DNA of 64,000 nt, from positions 48,549 to 112,548 of the forward strand of contig CAZGAH010000004.1 in assembly GCA_964523295.1 (NCBI GenBank), in the 5' to 3' direction. This DNA is from CAZGAH01 sp964523295. Lineage in GTDB: Bacteria > Desulfobacterota > Desulfovibrionia > Desulfovibrionales > Desulfovibrionaceae. Positions 26,841 to 35,530 of this stretch are shown here, piece after piece (the first letter of the stretch is position 1; every line of letters begins with the position of its first letter). The notes beneath the pieces were generated by a model. It was not told the DNA's origin, did not search any database, and saw only the letters and a program-made list of their open reading frames with translations. The position numbers were made by a program, and so were the translations under genes.

Positions 26841-29800
26841 ACATTTCCGCGCTCTGCATCCGGCGACCGGTCATGACCACGCTGGTCATGCTCGCCATGC
26901 TGCTCTTCGGGACCATGGCCTATCTCAAACTCCCGGTCAGCGCCCTGCCCAGCGTGGATTTTCCAACCATCGACGTCTCGGCCTCGCTGCCCGGAGCCCG
27001 CCCGGAAACTATGGCCTCGGCCGTGGCCACGCCCCTGGAAAAGAATTTTTCCACCATCGCCGGGCTGACGAGCATGACCTCGAACAGCACCCTCGGTGGC
27101 ACGCGCATCACCCTGCAGTTCGCCCTGAACCGGAATATCGATGCCGCGGCCCAGGACGTGCAAGCCGCCATCTCCGCCTCGCTGTCCAAGCTGCCCAAGG
27201 ACATGCAGACCCCGCCGACCTATCGGAAGGTCAATCCCGCCGACGACCCCATCCTCTATCTGGCCCTGTACTCGACCACCCTGCGTATCAGCGACGTCAC
27301 CGACTACGCCCTGAACCGTATGGCCCAGCGCATCTCGATGATCGACGGCGTGGCGCAGGTCCAGGTCTATGGAGAGCAGAAGTACACCGTACGCATTCAG
27401 CTCGATCCCGAGATCATGGCTGCGCGGGACGTCGGCGTGGACGAGGCCGCCGCGGCCGTCAGACAGGGCAATGTCAATCTGCCCGTCGGCATTGTCGCCG
27501 GCCAGGCCAGGGAGTACACCGTCCAGTCCGCCGGAAAACTGGAAAAGGCGCAGGCCTACAGACCGCTGATCGTGGCCTGGCGAAATGGCTCCCCGATACG
27601 CCTGGAAGATATCGCCAGCGTAACCGATAGCGTTGCCCAGCCGCGACGGGGCAACTGGTTCAACAACACCCCGGGGGTCGTCCTGGCAGTGCAGCGCCAG
27701 CCGGGCGCCAACACGGTAGCCGTATCCGAAGCCGTCCAGAAGCTCATGCCCGAATTCCGATCCCAGATACCAGCCGCTGTCAATCTGGACGTGCTCTACG
27801 ACCGGGCCGTAACCATCAAGGAATCGATCCAGGACGTGGAATTCACACTGGTCCTGACAGCAGCCCTGGTAATTCTGGTCATCTTTCTGTTTCTGCGCAA
27901 TGTGACGGCCACTATTCTTCCCGGTCTGGCCCTGCCCCTTTCGCTGGTCGGCGCCTTTGCCTGCATGCATCTGTTCAATTTCAGTCTCAACGCCATCTCC
28001 CTCATGGCCTTGACCCTGGCCCTGGGATTTGTCGTCGACGACGCCATCGTGGTGCTCGAAAACATCTTTCGGCACATGGAGGCGGGCAAGCCGCCGCTGC
28101 AGGCCGCTCTGGACGGCTCCAAGGAAATTGTCTTCACCATCGTCTCAATGACCATATCCCTGGCCGCCGTGTTTATCCCCATCCTGTTCATGGGCGGCAT
28201 CGTCGGCCGGCTCTTTCACGAATTCGCCGTCACCATCGCAGCCGCGGTGCTCATCTCCGGATTCGTCTCGCTCACGCTCACGCCCATGCTGGCCAGTAAA
28301 TTGTTCAAATCCGGCCCTACCCAACGCCATGGCCGGCTCTACGCCTGGTCCGAGCGCCTGTTCGAGGGACTGCGCGCACTCTATGAAACCACCCTGCGTC
28401 TGAGCCTGCGCCGTCATGCGCTGACCATGCTCTTCTCCCTGGCCCTGCTGGTGCTGACGGTCGCGTTGTTCACAATCTCACCCAAAGGCTTCTTACCGGG
28501 CGAGGATACCGGCCAGCTCTCGGTCATGACCCAGGCCGACGCCGGCGTGGCCTTCCCGACCATGGTCGCCAGACAACAGGCGCTCATGGATATTGTTGCC
28601 AAGGATCCGGATATCCGCGCCTTCATGTCCGTTGTCGGCGCGGGTGGACCCAATGCCGCGTCGAATAATGGCCGGATGCGCCTGGCGCTCAAGCCGAGGG
28701 ATGAGCGCAGGGCCAGCGCCGATACCATTCTGCAGCGACTCCGGCGCCAGTTCGCGCGCGTGCCGGGTATCCGGAGCTTCGTGATCAACCCCCCGCCGCT
28801 GAATATCGGCGGTCGGATCGCCAAAGGGCAGTATCAGTATACGCTGCAAAGCCAGCAGCTCGACGTGCTCTACCGCGATACCCTGCTGTTCGAAGAGCGC
28901 TTGCGCACCTTGCCCGAACTGAGCGAAGTATCCAGCGACCTGGAGCTGAAAAACCCGGAAGTGCAGCTCACTATCGACCGGGATAAAAGCTCCGCCCTGG
29001 GAATCAGCGCCTTCGCCATCGAGGACGCCCTGGCCACGGCGTACGGAAACCGCTCCATCTCCACCATCTACGCCGATACCGATACCTTCGATGTCGTCAT
29101 GGAGCTTGCCCCCGAGTACCAGGCCAATCCCAAGGCCCTGTCTCTCCTGCACGTACGCTCGGCAAAAGGCAGACTCGTGCCCCTGGAGTCCCTGACAACG
29201 CACCGGCTCGGCGTCGGCCCCCTGTCGGTCAATCACGCCGGACAGATGCCCTCGGCGACCATCGCCTTCAACCTGGCCCCTGGCGTGTCCTTGAGCACGG
29301 CCCTGACTGCCGTGGAAAACCTGGCCCGAACGACGCTTTCGGACGGTGTCACCGCCAGATTCCAGGGCGAGGCGCAGGCCTTCCAGGATTCCCTCCGCGG
29401 CCTCTGGCTGCTGCTGATCATCTCCGTGGCCGTCATTTATATTGTTCTGGGCATCCTCTACGAATCATTCATCCACCCGCTGACCATCCTCTCCGGCCTG
29501 CCCTCGGCCGGCGCCGGCGCGCTCATAGCCCTGTGGATCTTCGGCATGCCGCTGGACCTCTACGGTTTTGTCGGCATAATCATGCTCATCGGCATCGTCA
29601 AGAAAAACGCCATCATGATGATCGATTTCGCCCTGGAAGCACAGCGCCGCGAGGGACTTGCCCCGGCAGAGGCCATTTTTCAGGGCGCCCTGATACGCTT
29701 TCGACCCATCATGATGACCACCATGGCCGCGCTCATGGGCACGCTCCCCATCGCGCTCGGCCTGGGCGCCGGCGCCGAATCCCGGCGCCCGCTGGGCATC

Positions 29801-29980
29801 GCCGTGGTCGGCGGCCTGCTTGTGTCGCAGTTCCTGACCCTGTACTTTACGCCCGTGTATTACATCTATTTTGAACGAATCCAGCAATTCTTCCGGCCGC
29901 GGCATCGGGAGTCCGCGGCGATCACCCCCGAGGCGCCAACGCTGCCGACAGAACACCAGCCGGCGGCGAAAACCGTATAG
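26837..29980 (+). CDS. RND multidrug efflux pump, inner-membrane transporter
   Basis: 1047 residues, full length. Twelve membrane helices with two large periplasmic loops. Typical starts and motifs: ICIRRPVMTTLVMLAMLLFGTMAYLKLPV, the helix-4 proton relay in LTLALGFVVDDAIVVLEN, and GIVKKNAIMMIDFALEAQ. The protein is of the MdtB/MexF/MdtC type, hydrophobe-amphiphile efflux family. It would pump drugs or toxic metabolites out together with the upstream adaptor (ATGA overlap). An outer-membrane TolC channel is not encoded here and must come from elsewhere. Regulation probably by the TetR protein at 25171. Confidence 0.95.
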   Translation: MNISALCIRRPVMTTLVMLAMLLFGTMAYLKLPVSALPSVDFPTIDVSASLPGARPETMASAVATPLEKNFSTIAGLTSMTSNSTLGGTRITLQFALNRNIDAAAQDVQAAISASLSKLPKDMQTPPTYRKVNPADDPILYLALYSTTLRISDVTDYALNRMAQRISMIDGVAQVQVYGEQKYTVRIQLDPEIMAARDVGVDEAAAAVRQGNVNLPVGIVAGQAREYTVQSAGKLEKAQAYRPLIVAWRNGSPIRLEDIASVTDSVAQPRRGNWFNNTPGVVLAVQRQPGANTVAVSEAVQKLMPEFRSQIPAAVNLDVLYDRAVTIKESIQDVEFTLVLTAALVILVIFLFLRNVTATILPGLALPLSLVGAFACMHLFNFSLNAISLMALTLALGFVVDDAIVVLENIFRHMEAGKPPLQAALDGSKEIVFTIVSMTISLAAVFIPILFMGGIVGRLFHEFAVTIAAAVLISGFVSLTLTPMLASKLFKSGPTQRHGRLYAWSERLFEGLRALYETTLRLSLRRHALTMLFSLALLVLTVALFTISPKGFLPGEDTGQLSVMTQADAGVAFPTMVARQQALMDIVAKDPDIRAFMSVVGAGGPNAASNNGRMRLALKPRDERRASADTILQRLRRQFARVPGIRSFVINPPPLNIGGRIAKGQYQYTLQSQQLDVLYRDTLLFEERLRTLPELSEVSSDLELKNPEVQLTIDRDKSSALGISAFAIEDALATAYGNRSISTIYADTDTFDVVMELAPEYQANPKALSLLHVRSAKGRLVPLESLTTHRLGVGPLSVNHAGQMPSATIAFNLAPGVSLSTALTAVENLARTTLSDGVTARFQGEAQAFQDSLRGLWLLLIISVAVIYIVLGILYESFIHPLTILSGLPSAGAGALIALWIFGMPLDLYGFVGIIMLIGIVKKNAIMMIDFALEAQRREGLAPAEAIFQGALIRFRPIMMTTMAALMGTLPIALGLGAGAESRRPLGIAVVGGLLVSQFLTLYFTPVYYIYFERIQQFFRPRHRESAAITPEAPTLPTEHQPAAKTV

Positions 29981-30097
29981 CGGACAAAGAGCCCTCAGGA
30001 GCACCTGTGAGCGGAAACGACGAAACCTTCCCAAAAGCAACGCGCACGCGGGCTTGCACGCGCACAGATCCGCCCCGCGCGCAGCTCTGAGCAGACA

Positions 30098-30976
30098 ATG
30101 GACGACATGCACCACGAAGGCCTCGTCATCCGGCCGCCAGCCGAGGCCGACAGCATCCTGTTGCAGGTCACGCTGGGCTGCTCGCACAACGCCTGCACCT
30201 TTTGCGGCGCGTACAAGACCAAGCGCTTTGCCATCAAGCCCGAGGCCACGATCATGGCGGATATCGACTTCGCCGCGCGTTACTGCACCCGGCAGCGCCG
30301 CGTGTTTCTCTGCGACGGCGATGCCCTGGTCATGCCGCAGGAGCGGCTCTGCTCACTGCTGGAGGAACTGCGCCGGCGTCTCCCCCAGGTCACGCGCATT
30401 GGCGCATACGCCAACGCGAAAAGCGTTCGCGGGAAAACCCTCGCCGAGCTTGTCGCCCTGCGCGAGCGCGGACTGCGCATCCTCTATATGGGGCTGGAAT
30501 CCGGCGACGACGCGACGCTGGCCGCCGTGCGCAAGGACGAAACCGCGGCCTCGATCATCGCCGCGGGGCGCACCGTGCGCGCTGCAGGAATCAAACTATC
30601 CGTCACCGTGCTGCTTGGGCTGGCCGGTCCGGAGGGCTCGCAGCGTCATGCCCGGGCTACGGGCGAGGCGATCAGCGCCATGCAGCCGGAGTACGCCAGC
30701 GCGCTCAGCCTGATGCTCATACCCGGCACCCCGTTGCACCAGGACTGGGAAAAGGGAGAATTCCGGCTGCCCGCGGCGCCGGAGCTGCTGTCGGAACTGA
30801 GAACCATGCTGGCCGCGACCGACCTGCCCCAGGGACAATTCTTCTCCAACCACGCCTCGAACTATCTTCCCCTGGCGCTGCGGCTCCCGCGCGACAAGCC
30901 CACGGCCCTGGAGCGGATCGACGCGGCCCTGGCCGGACAGGTACCCCTGCGTCCGGAATGGCTGCGCCGGCTCTGA
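30098..30976 (+). CDS. Radical SAM protein (Elp3/MiaB-like fold)
   Basis: 292 residues. The cluster motif reads TLGCSHNACTFC, with Cys28, Cys33 and Cys36 (C-x4-C-x2-C rather than the usual C-x3-C-x2-C), a spacing found in one widespread group of uncharacterised radical SAM proteins. MGLESGDDATLAAVRK matches the SAM-binding strand of the Elp3/MiaB-type fold (cf. 'GlESGsd.vL..i.K'). No extra domain for a second cluster. Substrate unknown. Ends 16 bp from the convergent PP-loop gene, so they do not share a transcript. Confidence 0.8.
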   Translation: MDDMHHEGLVIRPPAEADSILLQVTLGCSHNACTFCGAYKTKRFAIKPEATIMADIDFAARYCTRQRRVFLCDGDALVMPQERLCSLLEELRRRLPQVTRIGAYANAKSVRGKTLAELVALRERGLRILYMGLESGDDATLAAVRKDETAASIIAAGRTVRAAGIKLSVTVLLGLAGPEGSQRHARATGEAISAMQPEYASALSLMLIPGTPLHQDWEKGEFRLPAAPELLSELRTMLAATDLPQGQFFSNHASNYLPLALRLPRDKPTALERIDAALAGQVPLRPEWLRRL

Positions 30977-30992
30977 GCGCGCAGCACCTGCT

Positions 30993-31889
30993 TCAACCGA
31001 GCTGACTGCGCAGGCGACATACCCCGCAGACGCCGGCAGAAGTCGGAAAACCGCAACTGGTACACGGCCCTACGGCCTGGCCGAATTCCCGATCCAGAGA
31101 TTGAAACGCCTGGCGACCGCGTACGAGAAACTGCTCGTAAAACTGAATCTTCTGCCCCGGCATGGCCTCTTCCAGGCCCGACCAGAGCTGCTTGTGCGCG
31201 GTAAAGGTAGCGCCCGGACTGTAGGGACAGCCACCCTGGTGGTAATCGATGCCCCGGAGAAAGCAGTACGCGGCGGTCTCGAATTCCGTGAGCCTGTAAA
31301 GCGGCTTGACCTTGCGCGCAAAGCCGTTCTCCGCTGGCAGGCAGGGTCCCTGATCGCCGAGATAGGCGCTGTCCCAGCGCAACACATTGGCGAAAAGCCG
31401 ACTGACCTCGTCGTCAAGGTTGTGTCCGGTCGCCAGAACCGGAAAGCCATAGTCAAGGGCGGTCTTATTGAAGAAATAGCGCTTGACCTTGCCGCACATC
31501 GAGCAGATCGGCCGCCTGATCTTTGACTTGACCAGCGGAATGGGCAGCCCCTCTTTTTCCAGCTCCACGCAGATGAGCCGAAAGCCATGGCGGGCGCAAA
31601 AGGCTTCCACCGCCGCCCTGGCACAGGCCGAAGAATCCGGAATGCCCAGATCCACGTGTACGCCAGCGACGTCGTAGCCCTGCAGCCCCAACTCCAACAT
31701 CAGCGCCAGGGAATCCTTACCCCCGGACAGGGCTACGAGCACGGGCTCCTCCTTGGAAAAAAGCCGATGCCGCCGTATGGCGCGCTCCACCTGACGGGTA
31801 AAGAACTGCAGAAAGCAGTCGGGACAGAATCCCGCGTGATGACTGGGCAAGGCAACGGCAGCCGGCGCCTTGCATCGTGAACATTTCAT
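30993..31889 (-). CDS. PP-loop ATPase of the TtcA/TtuA/Ncs6 tRNA-thiolation family
   Basis: 298 residues from the ATG at 31889, behind GGGGGAGG; an upstream in-frame start is weaker. Two zinc-ribbon pairs: N-terminal C3-x2-C6 with C22-x2-C25, and C-terminal CTSC with CGVC. The ATP pyrophosphatase loop is SGGKDS (55-60). Cys in RPICSMCGKVKR plus ATGHNLDDE are the catalytic and cluster ligands of TtuA/TtcA enzymes, which activate a uridine or cytidine carbonyl with ATP and replace oxygen by sulfur. TtuA modifies T54 and Ncs6 U34; which position applies here cannot be decided from sequence alone. Confidence 0.85.
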   Translation of the reverse strand: MKCSRCKAPAAVALPSHHAGFCPDCFLQFFTRQVERAIRRHRLFSKEEPVLVALSGGKDSLALMLELGLQGYDVAGVHVDLGIPDSSACARAAVEAFCARHGFRLICVELEKEGLPIPLVKSKIRRPICSMCGKVKRYFFNKTALDYGFPVLATGHNLDDEVSRLFANVLRWDSAYLGDQGPCLPAENGFARKVKPLYRLTEFETAAYCFLRGIDYHQGGCPYSPGATFTAHKQLWSGLEEAMPGQKIQFYEQFLVRGRQAFQSLDREFGQAVGPCTSCGFPTSAGVCGVCRLRSQLG

Positions 31890-32092
31890 AAACCTCCCCC
31901 GGATCTTCGGGCCGTGCCCTCGACTCTTCACGCTGTCGTGGAATCGAATTGTCCGACTTTTCTTTCTGAAAATATCATAACAGCTGAATTGGCAAACAAC
32001 CTGCGTCCATTATTCAGTTCACTCTCTCTGTGGTGGGGCGCAGGATGCATGTACAGAATACTGTTTGCGCTTGCAAGAAACAAGACGTCGCC

Positions 32093-32299
32093 TCAGGTCT
32101 CTCGCTGAATCATGACGCCATGTTTTGGGGCTCGACTTCGTAGCCGAGGTCTTTGAACCCTTGGGTATCGAGACGCGCCATGCCCCCCTCCTCGCGTCGG
32201 GAAAATAGTCGTTGCCTGATTCAGCATGCTACAGGCAACTACAAGAATGAACGCCCCAACGGCGAGCGCCGTCCGTTTTGAGCCTCGTCGACTTTTCAT
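32093..32299 (-). CDS. Possible small membrane or lipoprotein-like peptide
   Basis: 68 codons starting MKSRRGSKRTALAVGAFILVVACSMLN: positive N-terminus, a short hydrophobic stretch and a Cys, which resembles a signal or lipoprotein leader. The rest is basic and without pattern. No clear ribosome site, and the length is within chance. Listed only as a candidate. Confidence 0.2.
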   Translation of the reverse strand: MKSRRGSKRTALAVGAFILVVACSMLNQATTIFPTRGGGHGASRYPRVQRPRLRSRAPKHGVMIQRET

Positions 32300-32657
32300 G
32301 CGAAGTTATTGTGCATTAGCGAAGTTTTGCCTTGAAACACTGTCTCATTGTTTCAGGGAACTGCATAAGAGCGTCTCAAGTAATTCAAAGTACAAATGAT
32401 CTGGTCCTCCAAGGGTACGATTGATGCCGAGGCAATGAACGACGTCGTAGTATTCAGGAAGAGGAGGTGGCTTATACGCCGGCAGGGAGCTGAAAGCGCC
32501 ATGCAGCGAAATCACATGACCGGAGTTCGCATCCCAATCCGGTTTCTTTTCTATTTTCAGACCTGCCCTGAACTGATCCGCTTTGACCCGGTACTGATCT
32601 TTTCACGTAACCGACTTGAAATACCCATGCGTTTCGGGTAGAATTGATACCAATTGG

Positions 32658-32674
32658 CGAGCCGTTCCGGCTCG
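32658..32674. repeat. Short stem-loop in intergenic region
   Basis: CGAGCC, five-base loop, GGCTCG. No T-run follows on either strand, so it is not a standard terminator. It lies about 200 bp before the chemoreceptor gene. Function unknown. Confidence 0.35.
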
Positions 32675-32878
32675 ACCAGTGATGTCAACGTCCGACTTTC
32701 GTCATGGCTGGAGCGAGATGGACAGCCAAACCTTCATTATTCAGGAGGTGCGTCGCGTTCGACTTCAGCGTACCGTGTTCGAACTCCATTCCGGCTATGA
32801 CACGACGGCTGTATGACTATTTTTTTTCTATTGTAGCATTTCGTTACAACCATGTTGACAAACCAAAGGGGGGAAAAC

Positions 32879-34597
32879 ATGTCCGAGACGCTTTCCGGGG
32901 TACACTCTGCTGTCCCACCGACTGTGGCAGCTTCACGAGCTGAAATGTGTTCCGCTCGGGGCAGTATCCAGGTACGCATCGTCGTCTCCATCGTTCTGGC
33001 CGTATCTTCCGTGCTCGGCGGCATTGCAGCCTACGATTACGTGACTGACAGCAAAAAGCTGAATCACGAGCTTCAAGCCAGGGCACGGACCGCGGCCTCG
33101 CGTCTGGTGCTCACGCTGGTTCCGGCGCTGTGGGACATCGATCCGGCGCGCGCGCTCCACGCCCTTGGCAGCGAGATGAATGACCAGCACATTCATGAAA
33201 TCGTCGTCTACGAGGCCGACGGAAAGACCGTTTTTGCGGCCATGACGCGCGACGCCTCCTGGAACGCCGTATCAGGCAAGGCCCCTTCAGGGGGGAAGAC
33301 GCACGGCGAGCGGGAGGACATCCTGCGCAACGGGAAAAAGATCGGCGAAGTTGAGGTGCTCGTCGCGAAGCGGTTCATGGAACAGCAGCTCGACGCCTCG
33401 CTCAAGCTGATCATTCTTCGCGGGCTGCTGCTCGACGTCGTGATTGTCCTGCTGCTTGTTTTTCTCATCCGGCGCTACCTCATCGCACCGCTGGTCGCCA
33501 TCCAGGAATTCGCCGCACGCGTGGGCACCGGAGACCTCGACTGTCGTCAGCTGGAGGGGCGCTTTCGCTGCGAGTTGTTTCGCCTGAAGGATTCGTTGGA
33601 ATGCATGGTCTCCCGGCTTCGGGAAGACATGCAGGAGTTGCAGGTACAGCGCCACGAAGCCGAAGAACAGAGCAGGAAGGCCCGGGAGGCGGCCGAGCAG
33701 GCCGATGCGGCCCGCCACGCGGCAGAACATGCCCGACGCGAAGGCATGATCCAGGCAGCCCGAACCCTGGAAGGTATTGTCCACAACATCTGCTCCGCCT
33801 CGGACGAACTCTCGCGACAGATTCGGGAAGTCACGCGCGGCGCTGCGGTCCAGGCGGAAAACAGCAGCGATACGGCGGCCGCGATGGAGGAGATGAACAG
33901 CACGGTGACCGAGGTTGCCAGAAATGCCGGCAATACCGCCAGCATGGCCGATGAAATGAAAAAGGAGGCCGAGCAGGGCACACGCATCATGCAGAATACC
34001 CGCTCCGGCATAGACAAAGTGAACCAGCAGACCATACGACTGCAAGAAATCATGACCGATCTGCAAACCAAGGCGCAGAACACCGGTCAGATTCTCAACG
34101 TCATTTCCGACATTGCCGACCAGACCAACCTGCTGGCGCTCAACGCCGCCATTGAGGCCGCACGGGCCGGCGAGGCAGGCCGCGGCTTCGCCGTCGTTGC
34201 CGATGAGGTCCGCAAGCTCGCCGAAAAGACCATGAGCGCGACCAAGGAGGTCGAAAGCTCCATCAACGCCATCCAGCAAGGAACAACCGTGTGCATGCAG
34301 ACAACCGAGGCCGCGGCAAAGGACGTGGTCAAGGCAACGTCCCTGACGACGGAGTCGGAACAATCGCTCCACCGGATATTCACGCTGATCAACGAGACGA
34401 CCACGCAGATCACCTCCATCGCGACCGCTGCCGAGCAACAGTCCGCGACCAGCGAAGAGATCAACCGCAAAGTGGACTCCATCAACGCCATCACCAAAGC
34501 CATTGCCCGCGGCATGGAAGACGCGGCCAACTCGATCGCCGACCTGGCCACGTTGACACAGGAACTGGACCATCTGGTGGAACAGCTCAACGCCTGA
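32879..34597 (+). CDS. Methyl-accepting chemotaxis protein
   Basis: 572 residues from the ATG at 32879 (GGGGGGAAAAC upstream), preferred over a start nine codons earlier. Transmembrane helix about 30-48, a periplasmic domain of about 130 residues (ASRLVLTLVPALWDIDPARA), second transmembrane segment (LLLDVVIVLLLVFLI), HAMP, and a long signalling helix with the conserved hairpin tip DIADQTNLLALNAAIEAARA and GRGFAVVADEVRKLAE. No C-terminal CheR-binding pentapeptide. It probably transmits ligand state to CheA/CheW encoded elsewhere. A (broken) binding-protein gene follows 16 nt downstream, so the pair may have been a ligand-binding protein with its receptor. Confidence 0.95.
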   Translation: MSETLSGVHSAVPPTVAASRAEMCSARGSIQVRIVVSIVLAVSSVLGGIAAYDYVTDSKKLNHELQARARTAASRLVLTLVPALWDIDPARALHALGSEMNDQHIHEIVVYEADGKTVFAAMTRDASWNAVSGKAPSGGKTHGEREDILRNGKKIGEVEVLVAKRFMEQQLDASLKLIILRGLLLDVVIVLLLVFLIRRYLIAPLVAIQEFAARVGTGDLDCRQLEGRFRCELFRLKDSLECMVSRLREDMQELQVQRHEAEEQSRKAREAAEQADAARHAAEHARREGMIQAARTLEGIVHNICSASDELSRQIREVTRGAAVQAENSSDTAAAMEEMNSTVTEVARNAGNTASMADEMKKEAEQGTRIMQNTRSGIDKVNQQTIRLQEIMTDLQTKAQNTGQILNVISDIADQTNLLALNAAIEAARAGEAGRGFAVVADEVRKLAEKTMSATKEVESSINAIQQGTTVCMQTTEAAAKDVVKATSLTTESEQSLHRIFTLINETTTQITSIATAAEQQSATSEEINRKVDSINAITKAIARGMEDAANSIADLATLTQELDHLVEQLNA

Positions 34598-34613
34598 CGC
34601 AAAGGAGACGAGC

Positions 34614-35360
34614 ATGAAACGCGTGATTTCGATCCTTTGCCTGCTGTCCGTGCTCCTCCCTCCCGCCCTGGCCCTGGCGGAGACCGTAACCATGACCTCC
34701 CTGGACTGGCCCCCCTACACCGGAGAAACACTTCCGGGCAAAGGCGCCAGCACCGGAATCGCCGCTGCGGCCTTCAAAGCCGCCGGATTCGCCTTTGCCG
34801 TCGAATTCTACCCCTGGAAGCGCGCCGTCCAGACCGGAAAGATGGACGGGTACGCAGGATACTTCCCCGAGTACCTGTCGGACGACATCGGCAAGGAATT
34901 CGACTTTTCCGAACCCATGGGAACCAGTCCCCTCGGGTTCATCGAATCCGTTGACAAACCAATCCCCTGGACGACGCTCGCCGATCTGAAGGGGCGGGTC
35001 ATCGGCGTGGTCTCGGGTTACGTCAACACCGCCAAATTCGATGCCAAGGCGGCGGCCGGCGAACTCACGATCGAAGAAGTCGTCAACGACGCGGCCAACA
35101 TCAAATAAATCGGCGCCGGGCGTATCGACCTGGCCGTCATCGACAAGCACGTGTTCGAATACCTCGTCACGAACGACCCCGAACTCCGGGCGTTCAAAAA
35201 CAAGGTACGCTTCAATGACCAAATTCTCGAAGAAAAGGCCCTGTACCTGTGCTTCAAAAAGGATGCTGCCGGCAAGGCCGCCAGGACAGCCTTCAACGAG
35301 GGACTGGGCAAGATCAATTGTAAAGCCATGCAAATCGAGTATATGAAAACGCTCCACTGA
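34614..35360 (+). pseudogene. Family-3 solute-binding protein gene broken by an in-frame TAA
   Basis: The frame begins with a signal peptide (MKRVISILCLLSVLLPPALALA) and runs WPPYTGE, then KMDGYAGYFPEYLSDD, the known SBP-3 style. After ...VVNDAANIK a TAA occurs at 35106-35108. The same frame continues without interruption as IGAGRIDLAVIDKHVFEYLV to MKTLH at 35360, giving 248 codons, normal length. TAA replaces what would be a codon such as AAA or CAA. One base change would restore the gene, so this is a recent nonsense mutation or a sequencing error. A truncated 164-residue product would lack the second lobe. Located 16 nt after the chemoreceptor. Confidence 0.9.
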
Positions 35361-35361
35361 C

Positions 35362-35385
35362 GGCGGGGGGAGACGGAAACCCCCG
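35362..35385 (+). terminator. Stem-loop after chemoreceptor/binding-protein unit
   Basis: GCGGGGG and CCCCCGC enclose a 10-nt loop right after the stop codon at 35360. The stem is all GC apart from the loop, but only a weak T stretch follows some 20 bp later. Probably the transcription end of the unit beginning at 32879. Confidence 0.5.
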
Positions 35386-35530
35386 CGTCTGAAATATGTC
35401 TGGATTTTACCTCCCGATCGTGGTAGTGTATGTTATCCTTTTTCGTACATAGCCCCTTGCCGGACCGGGACAGCGACCAGGTCGTTCACGCCCTCCCGTC
35501 CGGCAGGATTGTTCAACCAAGGAGTTCTCC

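Larger units (their letters stand above)
31890..32878. other. Long interval without a confident gene (989 bp)
   Basis: Base composition is more AT-rich than around it and reading frames are short. One weak small gene candidate (32093-32299, minus) and one stem-loop (32658-32674) are listed separately. It should contain the promoter of the PP-loop gene at the left end and of the chemoreceptor at the right end (the chemoreceptor start has GGGGGG just upstream). It could be a decayed gene region. Confidence 0.5.

Noticed and set aside
35106..35108. Programmed stop read-through or selenocysteine/pyrrolysine at the TAA
   Set aside because: TAA is not used for selenocysteine (TGA) or pyrrolysine (TAG), and no structured element is evident; a simple nonsense change fits better.
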